From Legionella brunensis (GTDB taxonomy: Bacteria > Pseudomonadota > Gammaproteobacteria > Legionellales > Legionellaceae): 64,000 nucleotides of DNA. Made by a program: the position numbers and the translations under genes. Below the pieces are notes generated by a model that worked only from the letters and a program-made list of their open reading frames with translations, did not search any database and was not told the origin of the DNA. Location of the stretch: NCBI RefSeq assembly GCF_001467025.1, contig NZ_LNXV01000007.1, positions 84,015-148,014 of the forward strand, written 5' to 3'. Shown here in pieces: positions 1 through 8,645 of this stretch. How positions within the stretch are numbered: the first letter of the stretch is position 1; the number at the start of each line of letters is the position of its first letter.

Positions 1-497
1 GGATGGAGTTAATTATTTTTAAAATCCTCAATACCAGATTGATAGACATCTTCTTGAGAATAGTGGCTAATGCCGTGATACTGATATTTTTCAATATTAT
101 AGTTTCTACTGTTGGTAAGAGAATCTTCTGAAAACTGGGGAAATTGCTTTAAAAATTCTGCCTTAAACAAAGGCCAAAAGCGTTCATCCTGCCAACGAGA
201 ATAGGGTATAACCAAGTACAAATGATTGTCCAGAATTCGTGTTACTAAGAAATGCAGGTTATTTTCGGTCAATCTATCATCTAAATCAATATTGTATTTT
301 CGAGAAAGAAAACCAACGATGCAATTACTATCAGTAATAATTTGATCGTTGTCCACGGGGGGAGCATTTTTAGTATCAATAATATTTTCAAGCTTGTAGG
401 GAGTTTTAACTAACTTGAGGAAGGTATCAACTTGTAAGCCATAAGAATTATTGTCGGGTACACTAAAGAGCTGAGGATAGGAATATAAAGTGACCAG
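1..497 (-). pseudogene. Decayed glutathione S-transferase-like gene (metaxin/FAXC type)
   Basis: Reading leftwards from about 497, the frame encodes a thioredoxin-fold start (VTLYSYPQLFSVPDNNSYG, then a helix with FLKLVKTPYKLEN) and then DNDQIITDSNCIVGFLSRKY, which is the second half of a GST N-terminal domain and the start of the helical domain. An in-frame stop lies at 510-512. The only codon before the conserved part that could start it is CTG at 495-497, and a GTG at 354-356 would cut off the thioredoxin half. The frame stops at 9-11, far short of the roughly 230-240 residues usual in the family. Removing one A from the A-run near 14-18 reopens the frame (EDFKIINSI). I read this as a gene that has lost its start codon and frame. 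The gene may continue beyond the window edge. Family assignment is from recalled sequence character, not a search. Confidence 0.5.
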
Positions 498-512
498 ATG
501 ATTGTCCCGTTA

Positions 513-856
513 AAATGTTGTTTAGCCGTAAATTTTATTACTGAGCAAATCAGCTCATCACAAATAAAGGATAATTGCAATAAAACAAGGCGAGTCTTAA
601 TTTTACGTAGTGAAGATTGCGAGATATAAATGTTTATTTGATGTACTTATTGTGAGCTAGAGTGAATTAATCAAGTTGAGTATTACGTATCGATAGCTCA
701 TTAACCCATTGAAAAAAGTAGATTGGGGTAGGTGAATTGATTAGAAAAATTATTAGTAGGATGGTATATGGAAAATAAATTATTGTGTTTACTCTCTTGG
801 CACACCTCATAAGAAGTAAAATAATCTACAATAAAATAAACGGATAGGAAACGTCT
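513..856. other. Intergenic region without recognisable gene
   Basis: About 345 AT-rich bases lie between the decayed GST gene and the solute-binding protein gene. Every frame is closed by frequent stops, and I see no RNA gene or strong hairpin. The last 80 bases presumably carry the promoter of the solute-binding protein gene, but I cannot pick convincing -35/-10 hexamers. Confidence 0.5.
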
Positions 857-1573
857 ATGCGCTTACTCTTTTTGATAGTTTGTTTATTGTGCCCTTTTAT
901 TTTGTTTGCTCAACCAATTAACATTGGGGTAGCAAACGATGGCCCACCTTTTGAAATTCCAGAAGATAATAAATCACATTTGTCTGGTTTTGAAGTCGAT
1001 CTAATGCAAGAAATATGTCGTCGTGCTCAGTTTAAATGCCTTTTCAAAACTTTTACTTTCCCTGATTTGTTCAATGCAATATTAGATAACCGTATTGACT
1101 TAGCTATTGCAACTATTTCTATCACGCCAGAAAGACAAGAGAATTTTCTGTTTAGTCTTCCTTATCTTCCAGGCTCAGCACAATACGTCACTAACATATC
1201 AAACCCAATTAAAACGATTGATGATATTAAGGGTAAAAATGTTGGTATAGAAAAAGGTTCTATTTTTAAAGCCTGGGTTATGTCTCAATTAGGTCATACT
1301 ACTCAAGTACAGGAATACAAAAACTTAGCAGAAGTTTTGCAAGCCCTTAATGACGGTAAAGTGGATGCGATATTACTCGATAGTGGCAAAGTGCAATACT
1401 GGGTTGCTAATAACAGTGATTTATTCAGGCCTGTGGGCAATCCAATGAGCACGGGATATGGAATCATGGCCAATAAGACTCAAGTTGAGCTCATTAACAC
1501 TATTAACAAGTACCTTATTCAATTAGAAAATGACGGTACTTATTTAAAATTGTATCAACGTTATTTTGATTAA
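857..1573 (+). CDS. Family 3 extracellular solute-binding protein (amino-acid type)
   Basis: 238 residues. A clear signal peptide covers residues 1-18 (cleavage after FILFA), and the mature protein starts QPINIGVANDGPPFEI, typical of ArtJ/HisJ-like periplasmic receptors. The family signature GFEVDLMQEICRR is at about residues 44-56, and the second lobe motif DLAIATISITPERQ is near residues 80-93. Such proteins bind an amino acid in the periplasm and hand it to an ABC permease. No permease or ATPase gene is adjacent, so it is either an orphan receptor for a transporter encoded elsewhere or serves another role. The ATG at 857 follows an AGGAAA ribosome binding site at about 847. Family certain, ligand unknown. 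Confidence 0.85.
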   Translation: MRLLFLIVCLLCPFILFAQPINIGVANDGPPFEIPEDNKSHLSGFEVDLMQEICRRAQFKCLFKTFTFPDLFNAILDNRIDLAIATISITPERQENFLFSLPYLPGSAQYVTNISNPIKTIDDIKGKNVGIEKGSIFKAWVMSQLGHTTQVQEYKNLAEVLQALNDGKVDAILLDSGKVQYWVANNSDLFRPVGNPMSTGYGIMANKTQVELINTINKYLIQLENDGTYLKLYQRYFD

Positions 1574-1642
1574 GTATCTTTAAAGATGAACCGTTACAAC
1601 TAGGCTGATTTGTATTTTTGATGTACAATATGTTAATTTTTA

Positions 1643-2884
1643 TTGCCTTCATGGGTAAACGTGCACGCTGATTCAGCAACAAAACCTTTTCAATGGGTAT
1701 GCAGTCTTTATTTTTTCCAAAGTATACCCTTTGTAGTGGTCAGTTTAATTACTACTATCATTTATCAGCAATTAGGTTTTCAAAATGATAAGATCACCCT
1801 ATGGGCGAGTTTGCTGATGCTCCCATGGGCTATCAAGCCCTTCTTTGCCCCATTCTTGGAAATCATTGCTACCAAAAAAAAGTTAACGATAACTACTCAA
1901 GCATTGCTATCGCTATTATTTCTGGTGTTAGCACTTAGTTCAGATAGCCGTTATTTTTTAGTATTAAGTTCTGTGTGCTTTGTTGGGATAGCCTTCGTTT
2001 CATCGCTTCATGATATTGTTTCTGATGGCGTCTATATTCTTAATTTAAAAGAAGAAGAACAAAAACGCTACGTGGCAATACGTAGTTTCTTCTATCAGAT
2101 GGGACGTCTGGTGATTAAGGGGTTTTTACTCACATCAATTGCGCAAATAGCTTTGCACTATCACTTTAATGTATGGCAAGTTTTTTTCTATAGTTTGTTT
2201 ATGTTAGGTTTTTTATTAACGGTTTATCATGGGTTTAAACTTCCTGAAAAAGAAGCCATTAAGCCTAAAATAAAAAAAGAGTATGGCTTAATTTTAAGTG
2301 AACTTATTACTAATAAAGCGTTATACGTGCCATTGCTGTATATTTTTTTGTTTAACTTTGCTGATGCGCAGCTGCAAAAAATTATTCCTTTATTTCTTCT
2401 CGATGAAACAGGGTTAAATCTAAATTTGTCTCAAGTGGGGAAGATCTATGGAATCTTAGGGGGAGTGGCTTTAATGTTGGGAATTTTTGTTTCCGGCTTT
2501 TTGATGACGCGTTTTTCTCTGTCTTACTGCATAAAAAAATTTTCAAGCGTATTGTTTTTAAGTCCTTTGTTATTTCTTTTATTAACCTTAGGCGAGATGC
2601 ATCCTGTTTTTATCTATGTTGTCATTGCGTTTTATCAATTTGTCCTAGGCCTTGCCAATGGTGCTTACATGGGATATTTGCTGTTTATCGCCAATAAAAA
2701 CCATTATCCAATGTCAATGTATACATTTTGTACTTCAGCAATGGCATTAAGTTATGTGTTTTGGGGAGCCTTAAGTGGTATTGTACAACAGCAGCTGGGC
2801 TATAGTTTCTTTTTTATCTATCTTTTAATTATCAATAGTTTCTTAATAATGATGACCTATAGGATGATGAGTAAAAATGTTTGA
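1643..2884 (+). CDS. MFS transporter, AmpG/SLC33 (PAT) type
   Basis: About 413 residues with roughly 12 hydrophobic segments. The second membrane segment reads LLMLPWAIKPFFAPFLE, resembling the lysine-containing motif of AmpG-like and acetyl-CoA-transporter-like permeases, and the following FVSSLHDIVSDG region is also typical. AmpG itself imports GlcNAc-anhydro-muropeptides; the substrate here is not shown. The start is uncertain: no ATG or good ribosome site is available, TTG 1643 gives the longest frame, and GTG 1661 is a credible alternative. The last codons overlap the start of the LuxR-type regulator by 8 bases, and two chitinase-like genes follow, so a role in uptake of amino-sugar oligomers is a reasonable inference. 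Confidence 0.75.
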   Translation: MPSWVNVHADSATKPFQWVCSLYFFQSIPFVVVSLITTIIYQQLGFQNDKITLWASLLMLPWAIKPFFAPFLEIIATKKKLTITTQALLSLLFLVLALSSDSRYFLVLSSVCFVGIAFVSSLHDIVSDGVYILNLKEEEQKRYVAIRSFFYQMGRLVIKGFLLTSIAQIALHYHFNVWQVFFYSLFMLGFLLTVYHGFKLPEKEAIKPKIKKEYGLILSELITNKALYVPLLYIFLFNFADAQLQKIIPLFLLDETGLNLNLSQVGKIYGILGGVALMLGIFVSGFLMTRFSLSYCIKKFSSVLFLSPLLFLLLTLGEMHPVFIYVVIAFYQFVLGLANGAYMGYLLFIANKNHYPMSMYTFCTSAMALSYVFWGALSGIVQQQLGYSFFFIYLLIINSFLIMMTYRMMSKNV

Positions 2885-3617
2885 GTTATTAGAGCAATTA
2901 GAGCAGCAATTGGTGCAAGCGAGTAGGCTAAGTGACTGTGACGAGGCACTGACTGCGTATCTTCTTAAAAAAGGGATCACTACGTTCTCATTTACTTATT
3001 ATGCTTATCATCCTCACACTGCCAATAAATTAAAGTATGATATGTGCTCGGATAATTTTAGAGCGTGGCATCAGCATTATCTTGAAGAGCAATACAACAA
3101 TATCGATAGTACTCTAAGCTTTGTTTATAACAATCATTTGCCAATTTATTGGAATTTAAAGCAGCAACTTGCTCAAGCTAAAAATGAGACTGAGCGAAAA
3201 ATGCGCCAAGATTCGATTGATTTTGGTGCGAAAGAGGGGTTATCTATTCCTATTCATGGTCCTAAAAACAATTTTGCCATTTTATTATTAGTACAAATGC
3301 AAAAAGAACATCGCAAATTACAGGAGCCTCGGGAGCAATATGAGTTTTTTGTTGCAGCCCATCATTATTATCACTATATTCAGTCTCATCTTTTAGATGA
3401 AGTGACGGAAAAAGCCTCGTTTTCTCTAACACAACGGGAAATTCAATGTTTATTGTTAATCGCTAAGGATTATTCCGTGCAACAAATGTCGCAAACTCTT
3501 GAGTTGAGTGAAAGAACAATTAATTTTCATATCCAAAAGATCAATAAAAAGCTAGGTACCAAAAATAAATACCAGTCACTCGCGAAAGCTCTCCATCATC
3601 AATTATTGACCTTGTAA
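2877..3617 (+). CDS. LuxR-family transcriptional regulator
   Basis: 246 residues. Residues about 180-240 form a LuxR-type helix-turn-helix (SLTQREIQCLLLIAKDYSVQ, then LELSERTINFHIQKINKKLG). The first 170 residues resemble the autoinducer-binding-like domain found in LuxR and in Legionella LpnR-type regulators, but I cannot show that it binds a ligand. No luxI-type gene is in the window, so it would be a solo regulator. The ATG lies inside the end of the upstream transporter gene (8-base overlap), which argues for co-transcription. Its most likely targets by position are the two glycoside hydrolase genes immediately downstream. Confidence 0.85.
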   Translation: MFELLEQLEQQLVQASRLSDCDEALTAYLLKKGITTFSFTYYAYHPHTANKLKYDMCSDNFRAWHQHYLEEQYNNIDSTLSFVYNNHLPIYWNLKQQLAQAKNETERKMRQDSIDFGAKEGLSIPIHGPKNNFAILLLVQMQKEHRKLQEPREQYEFFVAAHHYYHYIQSHLLDEVTEKASFSLTQREIQCLLLIAKDYSVQQMSQTLELSERTINFHIQKINKKLGTKNKYQSLAKALHHQLLTL

Positions 3618-3697
3618 TCCCTGTCAAAAATGACAGTGGTTAATAGGTATTCTAAAGAACTAAAATTTATACACCATAATCCTTATAAGAGAGAATA

Positions 3698-5209
3698 ATG
3701 AGTATTTTTAAAACTTCTTTATTAGCTTTCACAGCAACATTACTTCCTTTTACAAGCCATGCCGCACTTACACTCTATACAACAAGTTGGTCAATGTATG
3801 GTGAAAATCCCTATGAGTATGATGGGGCATATAAGAATGGCCGCCCATATGGTCAATTAGCCTATGTTTCTAATCCTGAGATGGTTGCACAGTTCAATAA
3901 GGCTGATGTTGTTGCCTGGTCGTTTTTACAGGTTTGGAATAGCCAAGATCCCAATCAGGCGCAATATCAAATACCAAGTTCCTGGAATGGCTTGATGCAT
4001 TTTGATGATTTGTGGGGGGAGCTTCCTCTAGAGGGATCCTGGATATCCACCTTACCTCCAGAAACAAAGGATTTTTTGACGTTTTGTCAAACTAATGCAG
4101 GCGCTTGTGCCGCGGTGCAAACCAACGGTAATACCGGGCAGAAAGAGTTGTTTGTTTATACCGATCAAAAAGGGGTTGGCCAGCTAAATAGCTTTGGAGC
4201 ATTCATTAATTCGAATAAATATACGGCCAAACGTATCATTGCTATTGGTGGTGCTAATACCGTAGAGAATAAAGGGGTAAGTACCGCGACATTTGACGCG
4301 ATCTTTGCCAATCAAGATAAATTTTTAAATCAATTTAAAGCATGGATGAACCATTTTAAAAATTTAAAAGGTGTTGATTATGACTTTGAACCTCCCATTG
4401 ATTTGCAAACAGGGGGACAATTGCCGCCTGATGAAAGAACAATGGTTGATTACAAACATCTTTTTGATTTAGTCAAAGCAAGTCGTAGCAAGTTAGGGAA
4501 AGAGGCTTATATCTCTGTAACGATCACAGTGAATAAAGACTATCTGGAAAAAATTAATCAATCTGTAGAAGGAGGCTGGTTTCAGCAAATTGCTAACTAT
4601 GCCGATAGTGTTAATTTAATGACTTATGATTTGCATGGTCCCTGGAGCCAAAGTAGTGACCCTTATACTGCAGTCCATGCTTATTTAATGCAACCTGAGA
4701 CAAGCCGAAAAGATGAGTTTGGTATCAATTATGGGACCGATGCAATAACTGCACAAGTTCTCTCTTATGGTATGCCTAAGGAAAAGCTACAAGTTGGTTT
4801 AGCAGCTTATGGCCGCGGTTTTTCTGGTGTTGAGCCGGGAAGTGACACTAATTACCCCGGATTTGAGCAGCTTTGGACTGGTGTGAGCCACTTTCCAAAC
4901 TCTTATTCAAAACAGGATGGAATGTTGCCATATAGCTCTGTAGATAAGGCAGTAAAGGAGCTGAATTATAAGATTTACCATATTCAAGCAACTGATGATA
5001 AGAACCAATCCTTTATTACAGGCTCTTACATTTACAATCCAGGAACAAAACAGTTTGTGGGTTATCAGTCGCCTGAGGCTGTTAAAGCGGTCTGTGAATT
5101 TATCAAAGTACAGCAGTTAAAAGGAGCCATCATGTGGAGTGCCGATACAGACTTACCTGTCTCAAATCCAAGAAGTTTGGTAGCTACCTTCAAAAATTCA
5201 TGTCAGTAA
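3698..5209 (+). CDS. Secreted family 18 glycoside hydrolase (chitinase-like)
   Basis: 503 residues with a signal peptide (residues 1-22, ending SHAA before LTLYTTSW). The GH18 active-site strand is present as KGVDYDFEPP. The last Asp and the catalytic Glu of the DxxDxDxE motif are kept, but the first Asp is Lys, which may alter activity. Other GH18 landmarks are VNLMTYDLHGPW and the closing strand GAIMWSADTDLP. No separate chitin-binding domain is visible. The likely reaction is hydrolysis of chitin or a related beta-1,4-GlcNAc polymer outside the cell, probably after type II secretion. The gene begins with ATG after an AGAGA site at about 3690 and is followed by a second GH18 gene. Confidence 0.85.
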   Translation: MSIFKTSLLAFTATLLPFTSHAALTLYTTSWSMYGENPYEYDGAYKNGRPYGQLAYVSNPEMVAQFNKADVVAWSFLQVWNSQDPNQAQYQIPSSWNGLMHFDDLWGELPLEGSWISTLPPETKDFLTFCQTNAGACAAVQTNGNTGQKELFVYTDQKGVGQLNSFGAFINSNKYTAKRIIAIGGANTVENKGVSTATFDAIFANQDKFLNQFKAWMNHFKNLKGVDYDFEPPIDLQTGGQLPPDERTMVDYKHLFDLVKASRSKLGKEAYISVTITVNKDYLEKINQSVEGGWFQQIANYADSVNLMTYDLHGPWSQSSDPYTAVHAYLMQPETSRKDEFGINYGTDAITAQVLSYGMPKEKLQVGLAAYGRGFSGVEPGSDTNYPGFEQLWTGVSHFPNSYSKQDGMLPYSSVDKAVKELNYKIYHIQATDDKNQSFITGSYIYNPGTKQFVGYQSPEAVKAVCEFIKVQQLKGAIMWSADTDLPVSNPRSLVATFKNSCQ

Positions 5210-5222
5210 TAGATAGTAATAA

Positions 5223-5254
5223 GGTAGGTAATGTCATTATCGCCATTACCTACC
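5223..5254 (+). repeat. Perfect 11-bp inverted repeat between the two GH18 genes
   Basis: GGTAGGTAATG (5223-5233) pairs perfectly with CATTACCTACC (5244-5254) around a 10-base loop. It lies 14 bases after the stop of the first GH18 gene and 25 bases before the start of the second. There is no T-tract behind it, so it is more likely an mRNA-stabilising or attenuating hairpin than a classical terminator. Confidence 0.6.
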
Positions 5255-5278
5255 CCCTAAATTATATAAGTGACTCTC

Positions 5279-6526
5279 ATGCAAAAAATATTTATTCATT
5301 ATCTAATGTTCCTGTCGTTATGCGCTATTGCTGGTATGACCCATGCTTGGAAACCTTATTGTTCAGTAGAAAAAAAGAATCAACAAATGGTCATTGCCTA
5401 TTTGGGAGCTGACTCTTCTTGGGAACTGAAAAATACGGATTTGGTCAAATTAGAAGAGCAATTGGGTAAAGTTAATTTAGTGAATTATGCATTTGCACGG
5501 TTCGCGAAAGATGAACAAGGGAATACTATTCTTCAGTTAACTTCGCATGATATTGAAAATATACAATTGCTGCGACAATTAAAGCCTAATATCCCGATCA
5601 TGATCGCTGTTGGTGGTTGGGGAGATCGCGAAAGCTTTAAATTTTTAGAAAATGAAGAACAAAGGATGATTTTCGTTGACTCTGTAAAAAAAATGCTTGC
5701 GCAGTACCAACTTGATGGTATAGATCTTGATTGGGAGAACGAATTATTAGCCAGTGAAGAAGAGATAGCAGGAGTGGCGAAATTGCTTCAACGTTTACAT
5801 GAGAGCATCAGTGTTGATGGGTACTGTGTAAGCAATGCAGTTCCGGCAACAAAGGCTTATTGGCGCCATTATCCGCATGCTAAATTATGGCAGCCTTATG
5901 TAAACTGGACCACGGTTATGGCCTATGATCATTATGGGACTTTTGGCCCACGAACAGAGTTTGGCGCTGCACTCTATGAACCTAATCGTAACGAAGATAA
6001 TGCCTATCCTTATCCCAGTACTTCCGGTAATAGAGCAATTAAGCATTATTACTATCAGGGATTAGCAGCAGAAAAACTTATTTTAGGAATTCCTTTTTAC
6101 TGCCATTCTTATTATGTGGCAAACAGCTCGGTTGCTGATAATGTTAATGAACCCGGACTGCATGTGCCAGTAATCGATCCTAATATTAGTAGTCAGATAA
6201 GCTATAGTGATGCTTATAGTCGTTATGGAGATAGGCTCTTTGCGTACCAGATTAATTATGCGCATAAAGAGCGACAGGCTGTAACTTTCTATGGTCTAAT
6301 TCCAGTAGAAAATACGTCAACAAGTCGTTTTTTAAGTTGTGATGGACCGCAAGCAGTTTTAGGAAAAATTGATTATGTTGAAGGAAATAATCCAATGACT
6401 GAACATGCCCAAGATCGGGTCAGATTAGGGGGGGTGTCATTTTGGAGTTTGCAGCAGGATCTACCTTTTTCTGACGAGAATTCGTTATTACGAGCTATCT
6501 ATAATGGCTTTCAAGCCACCAGGTAA
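5279..6526 (+). CDS. Secreted family 18 glycoside hydrolase (chitinase)
   Basis: About 415 residues. The complete GH18 catalytic motif is present as DGIDLDWE, where the Glu is the proton donor and the preceding Asp assists the acetamido group of the substrate. Further family landmarks are PIMIAVGGWG (second conserved strand), TTVMAYDHYGTFGP and GVSFWSLQQDLPF. Residues 1-23 form a signal peptide ending MTHA. ATG 5279 is preferred over GTG 5270 because it gives a compact signal peptide, but neither has a strong ribosome site. It is a paralogue in function rather than a close copy of the upstream GH18 protein, and the pair probably acts on the same extracellular polymer. Confidence 0.87.
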   Translation: MQKIFIHYLMFLSLCAIAGMTHAWKPYCSVEKKNQQMVIAYLGADSSWELKNTDLVKLEEQLGKVNLVNYAFARFAKDEQGNTILQLTSHDIENIQLLRQLKPNIPIMIAVGGWGDRESFKFLENEEQRMIFVDSVKKMLAQYQLDGIDLDWENELLASEEEIAGVAKLLQRLHESISVDGYCVSNAVPATKAYWRHYPHAKLWQPYVNWTTVMAYDHYGTFGPRTEFGAALYEPNRNEDNAYPYPSTSGNRAIKHYYYQGLAAEKLILGIPFYCHSYYVANSSVADNVNEPGLHVPVIDPNISSQISYSDAYSRYGDRLFAYQINYAHKERQAVTFYGLIPVENTSTSRFLSCDGPQAVLGKIDYVEGNNPMTEHAQDRVRLGGVSFWSLQQDLPFSDENSLLRAIYNGFQATR

Positions 6527-6570
6527 GCAAATAACTTATAAAGTAAGCTTTCAATCTATGGAGAAATAGC

Positions 6571-8397
6571 GTGTCAGGGAAGAGAGAGCATTTTAATGAG
6601 CTTTTTTATCATTGGCGTTTGGACAAAGCAAAAAAAGAAGAGGATATATTACTTACTGCCATTGATATTAGTGGTTATGCGGAACTTGATCTTGATTTAA
6701 GAAAAATTAATGAAGATTTCAAAGACTCTAATTCGCTTAAATTCAAAGAATTAGAGCGTCGTGGGAAACGAGGTTTAGGGACATTATTGTATTGCAAATT
6801 TATGGTCGAAGATTATTTGCAAAGTCTTGAACCAGAAAACAAGGATGAGAAAATCCTGTTAGAGGCAATAATGCTGAATCTCGAAGGGCTTTATCTTCAA
6901 GGGCAAGTAGAGACACAGACAAAATTAAATAGTTTAATCGCTAACTGTAATTTATGGTTAGATAACCACACTAGCAACAGAAGCAATAATGAGCATATAA
7001 AATCCCTATGCTATGCACTATTTATGCTTTTAAAAATTCTTGATATTTCTCTTAAAGGTTTGGATTCATGGAGTAAAAGTCTTGCTAAACCTTTCATTAA
7101 ATTAGAATTATTAGAAAAAGATACAGAGAACTTGCTTAAAAAAACAGAGGAAAAACTCACTTTAATAGAGGCTCAGATTGTGCCTAAGGATGAGCATTCA
7201 CCGCCTAAAAATTTGGCCGAATATCTCAATCAAAATTATCTTCAAAGGATCGAAAAAGAGCCTAGGTACAATCATGATGCTCTTTTAGAAAAAGTGAGTT
7301 TATTAGAAATTGCAGTGCAAAATGTTGAGAAACTAAGCCAAATTCTCAAGAAAAGGGAAACGATAAAGTTCAATTCTCAACTGATACAAAGCCTCCTTTT
7401 TTCTTTGGAAGAAAATGAACGCCGAGTTTTGGGGAGAAAATATTTCCTAGAGTTAATTGCGGAGAATAACAATAGTTTTACTGAACTTATGGGGAATATA
7501 GGTGAAGAAGCTAAAATGTCTTTAGTAAAAAAAATTACCCAATTAAGAAATCCTGATAATTATCAAAAAGTCTCCTCTTCAATGCAGTATGCTGCAAGTT
7601 GGATTACGGCAATCCCCGCCTCAGCATTAAGATTAACTGTCCCACAAACATGGCAAGAAACGGTTGTAAGCATAGTCCCGGCAACCTTGGATAGTGAGTG
7701 TAAATGTGAATTGAGAATATTAGTTGAAAAATATTTAAAAGATTTAAATCAAGATTTAAAAATTACGGAGGAGAGAGTTAAAGAGTGCATGGAGCATAAT
7801 TTGGCGAGTCAAGAACAATATGAGAAATTCATTAATGATGCGACTCCTAAAACTATTGAAATTATAAATGAAGCAAGCAAAGCCATGCTCGATGGTTTAA
7901 TAGAGTACAGAAACTTGCTCAAGTTAGCTTTTATTATGCAGCAAAAATTGAAAGAAATTAAAAATTTAGATACTCGTGTGCAGGAGTTTTTGCATCAATA
8001 TGATGGATTTTTAGTAAAAATTTCTAATTTTTTTGCAAAATTTTTCTCTTTTTTTAAAACAGAAACGGCAAAATTGGTTGATGAGGTTTATGAAACTCAG
8101 CTTGGGTTGCAATCACTGAAAGAGGAATATCAAAAAAACTTTAAGATAGCGTGTGAGCAATTTAAAAAGAATTCACCTATGCCTCTGAATCTAGAGGATC
8201 ACTTAATTGCGCAGACAAAGGAAGTGATGAAGCAAGCAGGAAGTGATGAAAAAATTAGTGCGAAGAAACAGAATATATATCACTCTATTAAAGTCATAAG
8301 ACAAGGGTTTTTTAGTTTAAAGCAAGAGCCCTGTCCGACGATAGAAGAGCCGGATGAGTTGTTATCCAGAATACCACAAACTGATTGCTACCAATGA
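6571..8397 (+). CDS. Large coiled-coil protein, possible Dot/Icm effector
   Basis: 608 residues, not recognised as a member of a named family. The sequence is mostly charged, Leu/Lys/Glu-rich helix with long coiled-coil stretches. One short hydrophobic stretch rich in Phe (FFAKFFSFFK, about residues 488-497) could touch membranes. There is no signal peptide. The C-terminal 20 residues contain an acidic patch (IEEPDELL) followed by polar residues, resembling the 'E-block' export signal of many Legionella effectors. GTG 6571 is preceded by a GGAGAAAT site. The gene stands alone between the chitinase pair and a transporter gene. The effector call is inference from composition and C-terminus. Confidence 0.55.
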   Translation: MSGKREHFNELFYHWRLDKAKKEEDILLTAIDISGYAELDLDLRKINEDFKDSNSLKFKELERRGKRGLGTLLYCKFMVEDYLQSLEPENKDEKILLEAIMLNLEGLYLQGQVETQTKLNSLIANCNLWLDNHTSNRSNNEHIKSLCYALFMLLKILDISLKGLDSWSKSLAKPFIKLELLEKDTENLLKKTEEKLTLIEAQIVPKDEHSPPKNLAEYLNQNYLQRIEKEPRYNHDALLEKVSLLEIAVQNVEKLSQILKKRETIKFNSQLIQSLLFSLEENERRVLGRKYFLELIAENNNSFTELMGNIGEEAKMSLVKKITQLRNPDNYQKVSSSMQYAASWITAIPASALRLTVPQTWQETVVSIVPATLDSECKCELRILVEKYLKDLNQDLKITEERVKECMEHNLASQEQYEKFINDATPKTIEIINEASKAMLDGLIEYRNLLKLAFIMQQKLKEIKNLDTRVQEFLHQYDGFLVKISNFFAKFFSFFKTETAKLVDEVYETQLGLQSLKEEYQKNFKIACEQFKKNSPMPLNLEDHLIAQTKEVMKQAGSDEKISAKKQNIYHSIKVIRQGFFSLKQEPCPTIEEPDELLSRIPQTDCYQ

Positions 8398-8645
8398 AAC
8401 AGTCCAGCATCGTCCGCAGTGATTTTTTTATACAAGTATCAAGTATAATGTTAAATTGATATTCACTAAGTACCGTATGTTATTTCTCTTTGGCGAGAAA
8501 AATGTGTCAAGTAAAGTGTCATGCTTTCATTTTTGGTCAACTCCCAACAGCGTTTTAGAGCTTGAAATGATGTTATTGGATGCAGAGAAGAAAGAAATGC
8601 CAAGTATGGTATTTAGGACTAAGACATCAACAAGAAAGGATTTAT

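Noticed and set aside
5134..5412. 92-codon frame spanning the two GH18 genes
   Set aside because: It overlaps the end of the first and the signal peptide of the second GH18 gene, both of which are clearly real.
8398..8645. Possible manganese (yybP-ykoY) riboswitch before the GDT1-type transporter
   Set aside because: The gene family is often controlled this way, but I could not find the conserved loop sequences or a convincing paired scaffold in these 248 bases.
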